Assembly: GCA_964058805.1 (NCBI GenBank)
Contig: CAXKVV010000246.1
Span: forward strand, 1-64,000
DNA from: Schoenoplectus triqueter
Taxonomy: Eukaryota; Streptophyta; Magnoliopsida; Poales; Cyperaceae
Length of the DNA stretch: 64,000 nt
Direction of reading: 5' to 3'
This document shows positions 12,566 to 25,801 of the stretch, in pieces. Below the pieces are notes generated by a model that saw nothing but the letters and a program-made list of their open reading frames with translations, ran no database searches and was not told where the DNA came from. The translations under genes were made by a program, and so were the position numbers. Within the stretch, counting starts at the first letter, position 1, and the number at the start of each line of letters is the position of its first letter.

Positions 12566-14033
12566 ATTCTTATTGATGATTTGTAGGACGTAGGTAATAT
12601 AGTAGTTATTTGGTTGAATTTGATAAAAAAAATTGTGATTTAAAATTTAAAAGAAAAATATTACAGTTATATTATAATTGATATTAAAAATAATTCAAAG
12701 TTTTTGATTCTGATTTGTCCTCTTTCTTCTCTAACTGTTGCTCATTCTCTTTCATTTTATTCTTTTCCTCCTCTCTCTCCTCCTCTCACTATTACTCTTC
12801 TTTTTATCCGCGCTCTCTCTCTCTCCGCTCTCTCCGCTCTATCTCTCTATCGAGCATTCTTTTTCACGTCTTCTTATTCAATTTATTATCATTGTTATTT
12901 AATTTGTCAGCTTTATCATTCAGATTTGGAAAAATATATTCATTTTTTTCTTTCTCAATTTGTTTATATTTCATGCATTTCACATGATTGATAAATACAT
13001 TCCATCGTCTATTTAGACACTGAAAAAAAATCAATGCTCTCGACGCCTGCAAGTATTATTTTGTATTTCAATTATTTTGAATAAACAAATATATGCATGC
13101 ATTTGAAAAAAGCCTCATAAATCAATAATAAAATAAATTTAAATATCACTAATAACTAAAGAAAAGATAGATAAGGAGGGAGTATTGTATAAAATTTCAT
13201 GATATTATTCATGTTAAGTTATTTATTATTTATGTTATCTCTTTTGTTATTCATCGTAAATGCATTATAGGTGAAACACACAAAGCGCATGAATAAAAAA
13301 AAATTCTTATTGATGATTTGTAGGACGTAGGTAATATAGTAGTCATTTGGTTGGATTTGATTAAAAAAATTATGATTTAAAATTTAATAGAGAAATATTA
13401 CGGTTATATTATAATTGATATCATAAGTGATATTAAAAATAATTCAAAATTTATTGCTTCCGATTTGTCCTCATTCTTCTCTAATTGTTGCTCATTCTCT
13501 CTCATTTTCTTCTCCCTCTTCTCTTCCTCTCACTATCGCTCTTTTTTTTTCTCCGCGCTCTCCCTCTCTCCGCTCTATATCTCTCTCTCTCTATCTATCG
13601 AGCACTCTTTTTTCACGTCTTCTTATTCAATTTATTATCATTGTTATTTAATTTATCGATTTTATATTCAGATTTGGGAAATATATTTGTTTTTTCTTTC
13701 TCAATCTTTTTATACTTAATGCATTTCACATGATTGATAAATGCGTTCTATGGTCTATTTAGACACTAAAAAAATCAATGCTCTCGACGTCTGCAAGTAT
13801 TGTTTTGTATTTCGATTATTTTAAATAAACAAATATGTACATGCATTTGAAAAAAAAGCCTCATAAATTAATAATAAAATAAATTTAAATATCACTAATA
13901 ACTAAAGAAAAGAGAGAGAAGGAGGGAGTATTGTATACAATTTTCTGTTAAGTTATTTGTTATTTATTTTATCTCTTTTGTTATTCATCTTAAGTGCATT
14001 ATAGGTGAAAACACAAAGTGCATGAATAAAATT
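12566..14033. repeat. Two-copy tandem duplication, unit about 737 bp
   Basis: Copy 1 (12566-13302) and copy 2 (13303-14033) both begin ATTCTTATTGATGATTTGTA and end near GCATGAATAAAA. They share a CT-rich stretch (CCGCTCTATCTCTC) and a Phe/Tyr-codon-like pyrimidine tract. They differ by scattered substitutions and small indels. Open frames of 80-95 codons inside are low-complexity Ser/Leu/Phe products of the CT tract, not genes. TG..CA termini are absent, so abutting solo LTRs are not supported. Confidence 0.85.
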
Positions 14034-15073
14034 CGAAAGTTATGTTATCGATTTTGGTGTCAGAACTTTAGTATCACCATATCCGCTTCCAATCTAAAAT
14101 TGTTAGTTCTGATGTACCTGAAATCACCAATTATTTGTTAAAGAAGTTCCGCACTGAAAATGATGTATATATATCAATAATTATTTATGTCAATAAATAA
14201 TCATTAGATATATTTCGAGAGAATTAAAATATATAGAATGTATAAAATTTTGCATTAATTGTCAATTTATTTTTTTCCTTACGTGTAAAGTTGATAGCAT
14301 ATGATTAATCGTTATAAACATATAATTGCTTTGGAAAATATGTTCATATTGATCAGTGTAAACTAGTGTTGCAATACTATAATAATATATTTTTTATTCC
14401 TTAAAGTATCATTTAGTCCTGAAAGTTTAAAATATATCATTTTAGTTCTTAAAGTTTCACTAACTTATCAATTTAATCCTTAAAATTTTGTATGTGTAAT
14501 AAATCAATCCAATAGTTACCAGCACTAAATATATATATATTTTTATTTTCATCTATATCATATAACATATCTTATAAATTTTATGAAAATTTTAAATTAT
14601 TATTTTAGTTAATTTACAATAGACATTAATTTATAGTTCATTACTATATCCATATTAGTTTCAATGCTAAAAATTATCTATTATAAATAAAGATATCATT
14701 TTGAATGAATCCTAAATATAAAACCAATTTAGTACAAATTAAAATTTTGAGGACTAAATAATATTTTTGAAACTTTAAAAATCAAAATAACAACAAAGAG
14801 ATATTTTAAGGATCAAATTCATATTTTTAAAACTTTACGAACTTAGTTGATAAAAGAATAATATTTTAGAACTGTTTATATAATTTTCTCTGAAATATAG
14901 TAAGTTTACATCTTAAAAACATACATCTTGTTAACGAAAATCTGGGCCATAAAGAGGTGTGCCATGACAAAATGTATCTTATTGTTTTATTAACATTTGC
15001 TTCTTGTGCTCCAGGTACAGTCAAAATGTATCTTCTCAGAGGCACGAGTGCTGAGAGGTCATCCAGATGGCAG
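14034..15073. other. Intergenic, no gene seen
   Basis: AT-rich sequence containing TTTAGTCCTTAAAGTTT-like words repeated in both orientations (about 14400-14860), suggesting an old inverted-repeat element with unclear ends. No gene is recognised. Confidence 0.4.
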
Positions 15074-15425
15074 TTTTTATTATTATTAATTATTATTAAA
15101 TTAATATTGTTAAAAATAAGAGTGAAAACCTTAAAATTTCAAATATACGAATGGCAGCGCGCCACTGTCAGTGGCGCGGACGAAACGCGTCACTGGCAGT
15201 GGCGCGTTTCAAAAAAAAAAAACGGAAACGCGCCACTGCCAGTGGTGCGTTTCGTAAAAAAAAAAACGGAAACGCGCCACTGGCAGTGGCTCGTTTCGTA
15301 AATTCAAACGCGCAGTGAGCGCGCCACTGCCAGTGACGCACTGTCATTCGTATATATGAAATTTTACGTTTCTCACTCTTATTTTTAATAATATTAATTT
15401 AATAAAACTTATTATTACTAAAAAC
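15074..15425. mobile_element. Fold-back element with GC-rich palindrome array
   Basis: The outer arms (about 15074-15160 and 15338-15425) are inverted copies sharing, left to right, TTAAAAATAAGAGTGA, AAAATTTCA, TATACGAATG and then CGC. Between them lie about five copies of a short self-complementary unit, CGCGCCACTG-N-CAGTGGCGCG with variants, at about 15156, 15184, 15228, 15272 and 15318, spaced by A-runs. The GC content contrasts sharply with the flanks. The frame running through it (Arg/His/Trp/Gln) is an artefact of the repeat. No transposase is present. Confidence 0.75.
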
Positions 15426-15627
15426 CCATATAATTATCCTCAAAAAAAAAGAGGGCCATAGAATAAACAGAGGGTCCCACGGGATTGAATCTAAGCCGTT
15501 GGATGAGGCGCGAACTAGTTTGATCTGACGGGAACGATGAATTCTAGACCGCTTCCACTAAACCGTCCTCCGAAATAAAACTATTTTTATCCATAAATTT
15601 GTTTACTTAAATAGGGGGGGAGAGTAA

Positions 15628-15726
15628 ACAACCAAAAAAAAAGGAGGCACTATCTATTTGACAATGATAGTGGGTCCAGGTTTCTCTCCGGTTTTCTCAC
15701 AACCAAAAAAAGGAGGCCCTATCTGA
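15628..15726. repeat. Short direct repeat (about 26-28 bp)
   Basis: ACAACCAAAAAAA followed by GGAGGCACTATCT near 15627-15655 recurs as GGAGGCCCTATCT near 15699-15724, spaced about 72 bp. The intervening sequence is unique. Confidence 0.7.
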
Positions 15727-17235
15727 ATATTTGTGGTGCAACCCCAAGTAGCTTGTAATAATGGGAAAATTAATAAATACACTAATGCCATGATAAGCAT
15801 GTTTAATGATTTTTTTCTCTACTGCAATTTTATTTCTATGAGCATTTTTAGAGTTGAGATATTTGGTCCCTTTCCATCTTGCTTCCTTCAATTGACAGCA
15901 CATTTTTTTGGATTTTTTTTAATCGCCACTACTGTTTTTTATGATGAGTATCTTTAAATGCAACAAGTCAATTGAAGGAATTTAGAATTTTAGGAAAATT
16001 TATCTTTTAGAAAATAAAATTATGCATTATGACTTGTTATCACATACCATGTTATGTGGTGTGCAACGTGTTGGGCAAATCGTTTTAGCAACAGAAAAGA
16101 CTACATATATAAATTCAACAGATAAATGATCCCAAGGCCTTCAGTTATTTATTTTAATAATTATAAGCCTAAAATTTAGAGTCTCATATCTTAATCTATG
16201 ATCGGACTAATTACAAGTGATGTTTGCACGTTAGAGCCAACATCAAGAAAATAAATAATATTTTTTTTCATATAGGCCCTCATGAATGACATAATTCTTA
16301 CGGGGAGGCTGATATTTGATTATCAACGTACTTTTGCATTTACTTAATATTATGATAATCTTAATTTGACAAAGTTAGATACTCGGTACCACTCTGATTA
16401 TTATAATTGTAATTAATACAATTGCGACTTCCATGAAATGAATTTATGATATTCATTATTCACCTGTTCGCATCTCATGCAAGTGGAAACGTGCAAAAAA
16501 AAATATATTTAAGTGTACTTAATTATACTTAATTTATACTTAATTGTACTTAAAACAGGCATCTCAAATAGGTCAACTTTGATAGTCTCACAATATGAAA
16601 ATGAAAAAATCACACATACCAGGAGAAGTCAGTATTCAGAATTATTTGACCTCAGTTGCCACATAAGTAGACTCTACACATGATCATGCACAGTTTTAGC
16701 CACATACAATCAGAAACTTAAACATAATTAATAGTTCTGTAATCTTTTCAGACCCAATATATATAGAATCTTTTAAGAAAAGAGAGAAGCTGGAAAATTT
16801 TAGGTGGCAACAACTCCGGCCAGGAATATTTTTTGGGTCTATGAGAGTAGGTCAAAGATGGTGCCTTTTGTGGGTGGTGTTGAATGACAAAATCTCTCAT
16901 TAGATGATAGAAATACAAAGACAAATATCATATCAGAAAATGATGTTCTTCTGAGCCATACACATTTTTTTTCTGTCAAAATAAAAATGATAACATGCTT
17001 TTCTACCATTATTTTTTTTAATCATTGAAACCACAAACTTGCTTTTCAACCATGCCGTGGTGGGTGGCAGCGATTTTATACCTTTATTCTTTTTAAAATT
17101 TTGCCACACACTTAATTGGATATATCTGAGATGTGTCCCTGTTTGAGTTATCTGGTTTAAATTGCTTGATGTAGGATTATTATGGTTGCATTGCTTCAGT
17201 GCACGTCTACCAGTTTTTTTGGAAGTATCTAGAAT
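15727..17235. other. Intergenic, no gene seen
   Basis: AT-rich sequence. The overlapping 70- to 110-codon frames on both strands have no recognisable motifs. A TTAATTATACTTAATTTATACTT-like run near 16510-16550 is low-complexity. Confidence 0.45.
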
Positions 17236-17750
17236 TAGGAGTGTGCAATTAATCAGTTTCAAATCAAAATAAATTTATGTATCTAAAATTTTATCTGATA
17301 TTAATTTTTGAACCGAATTAAATTTATAAAAATATCATCTGAATAAATTAAAAATTAAATAAATAAAAAATTATTCAATTTATTCAGTTAAACTGAAATT
17401 ATATTAGTTAAAGAGGATTGAAAAATATCAATAGTTAAAAAATTAATAGAAGAAATAAATAATTAAAAAATAAAATAAATAACTAAATTAAACCTATAAA
17501 AAATAAATATATTCAGATTATCTTTTATATAATCCTTATTTATATGAAGTAAAATGAATTTGCTTGGTAAATTTTGGTTTATTCGGTTTATCTGATTTCA
17601 AAAAACATAAACCAAATCATAGAACAATAACTGAATTTGCTAAGATTTTCAATTGAATTGAAATTTTAAATCGGAAAACTAAACTAAATAATTCAAAATT
17701 TTAATGATTCAGTTTAAAACCAATTAAATCAATCAGTTTACACACACCTA
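17236..17750. mobile_element. Non-autonomous hAT-type element (515 bp)
   Basis: The left end is TAGGAGTGTGCAATTAATCAG-like (17236 on) and the right end reverse-complements to TAGGTGTGTGTAAACTGATT. The flanks TCTAGAAT (17228-17235) and CCCAGAAT (17751-17758) match at 6 of 8, consistent with an old 8-bp duplication. The interior is AAT-rich with AACCGAAT/GGTTTATTCGG words and has no coding frame. Confidence 0.6.
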
Positions 17751-20700
17751 CCCAGAATAAAAAAAATAATAAATAAATTTGATGAGTTTTTAAAGGGGGA
17801 GAGCGCTTATATATCCTCTGGTGTGAAATCTGTAGAAGGACATTTTCAGACACGAACCGAAACGACATGGATTTGGACCCATCAGAATCCGAACCTCTGA
17901 AAAGTTTTTGGTGAAATTAATGTGATCTTTTGTGTCTTGTGAACGAATCTGGCAGGTTAGCTACACCTGTTGATTTTTTTTTTCTTGCTTGAAACGCAAA
18001 TCTTTGAAATTAACTACCGTTAATCAACAATTAAATGTAATTAAAGAATTTTATCTCAGAAAAGCGAACAAAATTACACTTTATAAAAGTAAATATACCG
18101 TTTTAATAACTTTATAAAACTATTGACATGTTAAATACACTTTTAAATTAGAAAAGCAAACAAAAAATATTCAATCAATCTAAGGAAAAAGATTTAATAC
18201 TATTTACCGAAAATTTCTATTTATCTTTGTTGAAGTGAAATATGTATAAAATCATACTCAGGGTGTGGAGTTGGGAATGAAAACACGGTGAGTTACAATT
18301 CCTTGGAAGCATTATCTTTTTGGCCGGTGGCATTAATGTGCGCATACATGTATACATCATTATGATTTAACTTTATTAATTAGTATTACCATTATTTTGA
18401 TAGATAAATTAACGCTAAAAAATGATAGCTCCGTATGCGAGTTGAGCAGGTTGTCCACGTAACTGAGACCATATTATAGAGAAATTCACCAATCATAATA
18501 GAGACTTTTAATTAATATATAGGTAAAGGAAAAGCCTAGAAATCAAGGTGTAATTATAAGTACATGTCTTTTCGCCTCTTGTATGGACAACATGGTGTGC
18601 TGCACTTGCCTTTGCTTTCTGCATATATCTTCATATCTGGCACATAATAATATAGAGACTTTTGTGCATGCCTTCTTTTTTTTTTACCTTTTTTTTTAAT
18701 TGGCAATTGTAAATGGCCATCCAGACAAAATTTAAAGCCGAGATAATTTTCTTTGCTTCTAATGTAATGATGTGTGCAGAGAAAACCGACCAAATTTGAA
18801 ATTTTGACGGAGAACCAAATAAAGTTCATGTTTTTGTATAATTAACAGATTTTTACACTTTTGATTGAGTTATCTACGAGGATAAATCCTGGTATTATAA
18901 AGTAAAATTGTATAAATCTAAACACGTTGTGCACTAACAACTACTTAACCTTGATAACATTTTTTAGGAAGCTTAAAGATCTCAGACCGAATTATTTTCT
19001 CAAATCATGCTAAATAAATTTTATAAAACAAAAACAGAATTATAGATATTTTAATTTTATTACACTTTTTTTTGCAATTTCAACATTCATTAATTTGATA
19101 TGTCATTTAATGTTATTAAATATAGACCATTACAATTTTCATGTTATCTGATGAAGTTTGGATTATATTTCATTTTTTGGGTTTCAAAATATAACTTATC
19201 TTTTATGATTGTCAAACTAACTTGTTGTCAATATATGTCATTATTTTGTTTTAAGCTCTGCGTCTGTTCATTTTTTTTTTAAGAAATGACTGAAATAACT
19301 GAACCCTCAACTCCTCCTAGTAAAAATTTTAAAAAGAAAAACATATTTTATAAGATCAAACTCAGTCTCTTTAAAAAAGATAACAAACTGTTAATAACCA
19401 TGGGCATCTCAATGTCAACTGATACAAATTCGGTACTCTAGCTCGCTAATAAATTACATTATTGTCCAATAAAAAAAATGCCAGAAGCACCTAGCATTAA
19501 TTGTTGTCCAATAAAAAAAATGTCAGAAGCACCTAGTATGCTAAATATATGTTCCACTAGTACTCATGAAAGCAATAGCCAATAAGTCAAAATCTGTTTT
19601 CTTCTCTCAAATTAATCCAAAGAAGAAATGGACCCCGCCAGAATCTTCAGCCAGCACCCAGAATTTAATTCTCCGCCTCTTTTTTTTTCACTTTTAAATA
19701 AATGATGAGGATATAATTTAACAATATAAAAAGATAAGGGTTTGAATGTCTTAATTTTTTGTTTTTAATACTTTAATATAAAATTAAAATGTCCAAATAA
19801 AGTAGTTAGATTTGATCAATATTACTTTGTTTATGCATAGTTAAAAATTATGACATTTTAAAATTATTTGACATGACATCAGAAAATTACAAACAATGCA
19901 TTAATATGAGTAAATTCTGGATATTGATTTTTTTTACTTATTGATCTATATAAAATGAAGATGACAAAATGAATATTTTAAGTACATAATTAAATATAAG
20001 ACAGATCAAATCTAATGATTTTATTTTAATATTTTACTTTCAAATAAAAAATGAAGACACAGAATTAAGTTAAAGAACATTTCAACCCTCCTCATATAAG
20101 AATTCAGTTTCATTTGTAATTATAAGAAACCGGTTTCATTTTTAAAATTACAGTGGGCATATAGTGAATCAACGGGGTCAGCTATATCTCGCAAAACTCT
20201 CGAAGATTGCCCTATTTACGGCTCCAAGTTTAGGAAAAAAAAATGCGTTGCAAACTAGTTCATATTTGTTTGTTTTTTAAGAGAAAGATGAGAGTCATAT
20301 ATGTTATATTCAACATGGCAGAAAAATGCTTTCCGAGACCATCATTCGTTCATTCTTCTCGAAATAAGAAATGCCTCGATGACTAAGGAGACAATTTTCT
20401 AAAAAAAAATGCTTTCCGAGACCATCATTCGTTCATTCTTCTTGAAAAGCTGCATTTTACACTTTTATAATTTAGATCCAGTAGGATAATATTTTCTTGC
20501 TCAAATCCTGGCTATCTAACGTAGGAAACAAATTTACCCTTTTAATGGTATGAAATATTAAACTGCGGATATAAATATATCAAATCAGGTCAATGTCCCT
20601 CATTTATTTCTAATTTATAGCTATTTGATGAAAATTATACTAACATTGTTTGAATTTTCAATAAGTATATTTCTCTTAACCCCATAAATCTTATATAATA

Positions 20701-21117
20701 TTTCAACAGTGAATCTTATTTTCTTGTGAAATGTTCAGTTTTGTCAATTTAACAATCTCTTAAATTTCTTAGATATTGAATGTGAACTGAATTTTTATCT
20801 TTTTTAAGTATTACAAAAGTAGCAAATAGACAATTCAATCAATGTAACTTTTTTTAGGAGAAATATTTTACAAAAATCATTTCTTTGTTCACCTCTTTAG
20901 GTGACATAACAAAGGTGCACAAAAAATGAAAATGAACTAAAATAATATAGCTCATTTAATTATGTAAAATGATTAATATTATTGAGTCCAAATTTCTTTT
21001 CGAGAAGGTAATTATGTTATTGTTTTAGATTCATATTCAAAATTGATTTTTCCTTCAAAATTTTGGTTTAGAAAAAAATTAATATTATGTTGCAATATAT
21101 CTGGCGCAGATCAAATG

Positions 21118-21158
<41 letters not shown>

Positions 21159-22740
21159 TTCATTTTTGAATAATTTAATAAAATATTTTATAGATTTTTT
21201 TACTTTTGAACTAATTTGACCCCTAAAAATATATTGTGTTAATAAATGAATGTATTAATGTATTATGATGAAATATTTTTAAAATTTATTATGATAATAT
21301 AAATTAAAATTAAATTAGTATTGAACCCCATTCAAAATTTTGTTGTGGAGCAATGCCTAGTACATTGTGAAACACACAATTTGTAAAGAGATGTCAGTAA
21401 AATTTTAGTAGAAGGGATAAAAAAAACTCTAGTTATCTATCATTATTCAATGAGAGATCTAAATTAAAATTCTCCTTACGCTTTTAAGAAATCTAAATTA
21501 TGATGGTAGAAACATAAAAAAAAATAACGAGTTATATAGAACTCACTTCTTTGCTGAAACAAGGAGCAATAAAGCACTCAGAAAGAGGGACAGAGGAGCA
21601 TAGCCCAAAATGGAAGGCTGCATTGCATTTTCAATCTCAATTCTCATGTTAGAAAGATGGAAAAGTAAGAATTAAATAATTGAAAGTTATTCTTATGCTA
21701 AATATCAAGAATGTTAGTATGTTACGAATTAATAAATTGTAAGGACACATTACACGTATGCGTTGCTTAAACTATTATTGCTTCAATAAAATATATTGCT
21801 CTTGTTTTTCCGTTTGTCTTTTGTATTTGTATAGCTATAACCAATTGTAGTTGGAAAGTACGTAGTAGGGCTATTCAATGGAGTTGGATAGCAGAAATTT
21901 TGTAGCACTTCTCATTATTAGTCGATTAATTGCTGTGTGGTATGTTTTCTACAATTATGCCTCGATAATTTGTATGGGCCATATATAATACATTGAATCA
22001 AATGATCGATGGATCCAAATAAATTTATTAAATCATTTAATTTCTTTTAACACTATTATGTAAGGTTTGTCTATCGTTTCTGCCAGCAGTTTACTAAAGC
22101 TTTTACGCCTATATACACACATATTAACTAAGATAAGACAAATAGTACACAAATGATTTAGTAGCTCAAGTGATAACTAATTAGAATGACTTCAAAGAAA
22201 TCATAGATTCAAACTCTTATAAATACAAAATAAAATTTATGAATTAGACTATATCTTTCTCTCTGAAAAAGACAAATAGTACAAAAAAAACCTCCCTTTT
22301 GTCATCTTGAAGATTCATTATTTGACACATTAGTCAACATTGATATTTTTTCTTTAAAATATTTTACTCTTGCCCGTGATAAAATTGTTCATGACTCTTT
22401 CATAGGATGCTATCACGTGTGATAATACAGTACAAAATATTTAGCAAAAAGCATACAAAGCTTATTCATAGCGAGAGTAAATGCGAATATTATTAATTTT
22501 TAAAATTACATAACTTTGTTATTTTATCATCCCTTCTTGTTAATGCCCACGACTAATTAATATATGATGATACTCCTACCTGTGCTCCAAAAAAGTGGAG
22601 AGAAGGGGAGGGAAGGGTAGAAAAAAGTGATCAGAATAAAATGTATTTACCTAAATAAATTTATTTGCTCCATAAAAATATAATTTGAAGGGGGGGAGGG
22701 GGAGAAAGAAAGATGAGAGGAATTCTTCTATACAAATTAT
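17751..22740. other. Long intergenic stretch with small local duplications
   Basis: No gene was recognised over about 5 kb. Visible structure: a tandem copy of TTGTCCAATAAAAAAAATG..AGAAGCACCTAG at about 19473 and 19503; a 38-bp direct repeat starting AAAAATGCTTTCCGAGACCA at 20322 and 20404; and a (TA)n tract at about 21120-21155. The frames at 18554-18829 (-) and 19100-19282 (+) show no family features. Confidence 0.45.
20322..20441. repeat. 38-bp direct repeat, two copies
   Basis: AAAAATGCTTTCCGAGACCA and the following ATTCGTTCATTCTTCT occur at about 20322-20359 and 20404-20441. The first copy is followed by CGAAATAAG and the second by TGAAAAGC. This is a local duplication of unknown origin. 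Confidence 0.8.
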
Positions 22741-24660
22741 GTTCGGTTTTGGAATGTCAAAATCTCATTAATACTCAAATTGCGGAAAGACCGTAAAACA
22801 AAAATTTTATTTCTATTTAAGTTAGGGATTAAAGTATGTCGGATAATTACCGAGAGATACAGACATTTAATCCTTTACAAAAGACGATAAAATATTATTT
22901 TACTTCTAACTTAAGTTTAGGGTTAAAATGATATGTCGGATGATTACCGAGAGATACACACCTCTTTAAACCTTTATTGATCTACTCCATAATTGATTTC
23001 TAAAATATTAATCTACTTAACAATTAAATAGATTAATATAAGATGTTATACCTCGCTTCCAAATTTCAATTGGAATGAAAATCGGCTTGTCTCGGAGCAC
23101 CAAACATCTGATGGCTCTATAGGTTATCCACCAGGACTGACCAGAGAGCGGCTTATTTCTTTTGCCAGAAATATCGTAAATCGCGGTTTCTCACAAAAAT
23201 ACTATTCACATCTCGCAGTAATTCTGTTTCACAAATGTGCAGAAATACCGCAACTTTCGTAAAAATACTATTCACCGATCCCGTGAATTCTGAAATAACC
23301 GTATACCGAGAGAGAAAGTAGAACTGATTGGGTGTAGCTTTCTCTCTCACCCTACCCCTCTATTTATAGAAAAAATAGAATTGCCAAATTACCAAAATGC
23401 CCTCATGAATAGTAGGGAGGTTTCAAAGTGAAAAGACCAAAATACCCTTAAAGTTCATCCAATTTATCAAAATGTCATTGGGCTTTTGACCAAATTACTG
23501 AAATACCCTTGGGCTTTTGGATAAATTACCAAAATACCCTTGGAGGTCGGCATGGGCTTTTCATGGGCCTTTTTGGGCTTTTCGGATTTTGGGCTTTTAA
23601 TTATTAATTAAGGCTTTAATTTTAAATGGGTTTTGGCCCATATTTCAAATCCATAATTAACATTTAAAATTCAAATCAAATATATATAATTGTCATGTAC
23701 AATTATATTTTTTTCGGTTGTTGTTTCAGTGAATTTATACGACGTGTCCAACACGTTATAAATTCAATCTGATTTTTGCTTCTTATCATCTCTATGACAA
23801 ATATAATTATATCATATATAATTAATTATAACCATCTTATTATTAATTATAAATAATTTATAATTAATCAATAAGATTCTCCGATTAACTCCTATTCGGT
23901 GTGACCCGACGGGATCCGTATTATGTTGGTAAATAGAGTTAAAACCGTTTTAACTTCTATAATCATAGGAGGCATCTGGCAGAATGCACTATGACCATCC
24001 AATTACACAGATGATGATGTACTGTACAATATCATGATCCAGTAAACTATTTACTTGTGTTTAATTCTTTTGTCTCATAGTTATCAAATCAGTTTCAAGG
24101 TAGGTATTTGTCATCCTTGCAGACATAATATTTTCTTAATCTTGAGTAAATTATCAAATGTAATTACTCTTGTAATTATACTGCTAGCAGATAATCTTAC
24201 TCTATCAAGGGGCCCAGTGATGCTATAACTCGTATAGAAATATGAGGGACAATAGTACTTTTGACAAACCATCTCTTCCTCCGCATAAGTTATGTATACC
24301 GAAGAGCTACCTTTATAGCCACCTTTTACGGATAACGTTTGATAGAAATCACACACATACATATTTTATGTAGAAAAAATGAATACCTCATACTTTAGAA
24401 TTTTAATACTGAACGAAAATATTAATGACACAAACACAATTCCATTTAATGTTTCATTCGGGGTCTATCAAATACGATGTTCCTAGAACATCTATCTATG
24501 TGATTAAAATGACAACTTTTTATCTATGGTCTGTAAAACTTGACCATCATTTAATCCACATACTAACCTGATAACGGTTAATTAGTGTTCCTGCTAATTA
24601 TCTTAGTTAGTGACTTTTAAGAATATATTCTATATTATGAAGTTTCACAATTTCAATCAT
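22741..24660 (-). mobile_element. Decayed LTR-retrotransposon-like region (candidate)
   Basis: The minus strand contains a promoter-like block TATAAATAGAGGGGTAGG (about 23351-23368) preceded by GGGCTTTT/GGCCCA words, as often seen in plant LTRs. Direct repeats occur of ATTACCGAGAGATACA (about 22846 and 22943) and of CAAAATACCCTT (about 23440-23540). GC content is higher than the surroundings. Two matching LTRs, a primer-binding site and pol motifs were not found, so the class is uncertain and the edges are approximate. Confidence 0.35.
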
Positions 24661-25733
24661 GAACTCAGAATGATTCATAAATTAAATAATACTCAAAGAA
24701 ATAAAATATCGTTTAAATATCCAATTCATGAACAAAACTTTATATAACTAATTTATCATATTATTGACTTTAAGATTATTACAAACTAACAAATTCAACC
24801 AAAATTTTATGTGTAAAATTTTATTTTTACTCTCATACTCATTAATTTTCCTTACCATTTCTTCTCTCCCTCCTCTTTTGTTAAGCACAGCGATAGATTC
24901 GTTTTCTTCTTTAATTTCTTCTATTTTCTTTTTTCTTTTTCTTTTTTTTTTCTTCTGAGATGCTTTTGAAGCAATGAAGCAATTGTAAATTTTCAAGTCA
25001 TTTTTTTAATAAAAAATTTGGAATGATTGTTGCCTCCCCTTAAAAAAAATAATATGGAGTTCTCTAGCATTCTCACTTAGCTAAAAAAATCAGGCCCCGT
25101 TTAGGAGGGGTAAGAAGGAAATTAGTCGCGGAGGATGGAAATGGGCTGTGATGTGATTTAATTAGCTGAATTACTAAAGTAGAACCATTAAAGTGAGAAA
25201 ATGATATACACTTGCTCGTGATTCTAACCCTAGAAAGTAAAAACTACCAATGCATTGGCATAGAGTACTGTAGAAATTGAACACACTAAAGAGGATAGAA
25301 AAGGTAAAAACCCTTCAACATTGAAGCACCTAAGATGCTAATATCTTAAGATATATTCAACGATACAAATATACTCTTTTTATCTGTTGCAAGGTCTGTA
25401 CATGCAGTTTTTCTTTATTATTCTTTATTTTTTTAACAAAAGAATCAAGACATGCACTTGTATCCATCAATTAAACGCATGCATACGAATTATGTACGTT
25501 TTTACTGGACATCTTACCATATTCAACGCAGGCTGATCTAAAATACCAGTAATGATAACTACACGTATGCTGAAATCTAGAACTCCAGTCTCCAGTACAA
25601 TTTTGTGTTTAATTAAAAGCTTGAGGTTCTTTCGAGAATTGAGCATAACCAGGTCGTGCAACCAGACCGGGCGATCCAGGACCCGACAACCATATCTTCG
25701 AGGAACAGGGATTGCATTGCCACCAAAAATACT
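24661..25733. other. Intergenic, no gene seen
   Basis: AT-rich sequence with a long T/C-rich tract (about 24890-24957). GGCCCCGTTTAGGAGGGG near 25093 resembles the terminus of some plant MITEs, but no partner end was found. Confidence 0.35.
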
Positions 25734-25801
25734 TCACAGTTCATGCAGTTCATCATCATTGCACAGCTTTACCTGGTTATATAGTGTCATAATGTCTGAG
25801 T
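25734..25801 (-). CDS. Possible terminal exon of an unrecognised gene
   Basis: On the minus strand an acceptor (TTTTTTGATGCAG) ends just before 25801. It is followed by an open phase-1 frame reading SDIMTLYNQVKLCNDDELHE-L and a TGA at 25736-25734. Composition is protein-like rather than repeat-like. The family is not recognised. It could pair with the exon-like segments at 26608-26715 and 28026-28103 on the same strand, but the phases do not join directly, so at least one exon would be missing. Confidence 0.3.

Noticed and set aside
12704..12991. Overlapping frames of 82-95 codons in the CT-rich tracts (also 13427-13733)
   Set aside because: They translate a pyrimidine-rich repeat into Ser/Leu/Phe runs, exist in more than one frame, and recur because the segment is tandemly duplicated.
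12566..14033. Two abutting solo LTRs
   Set aside because: The copies lack TG..CA ends, primer-binding site and target duplication; tandem duplication is simpler.
14957..15301. 114-codon plus-strand frame
   Set aside because: Its second half is the palindrome array (Arg/His/Trp/Gln repeats) and its first half is low-complexity Leu/Ile; no family features.
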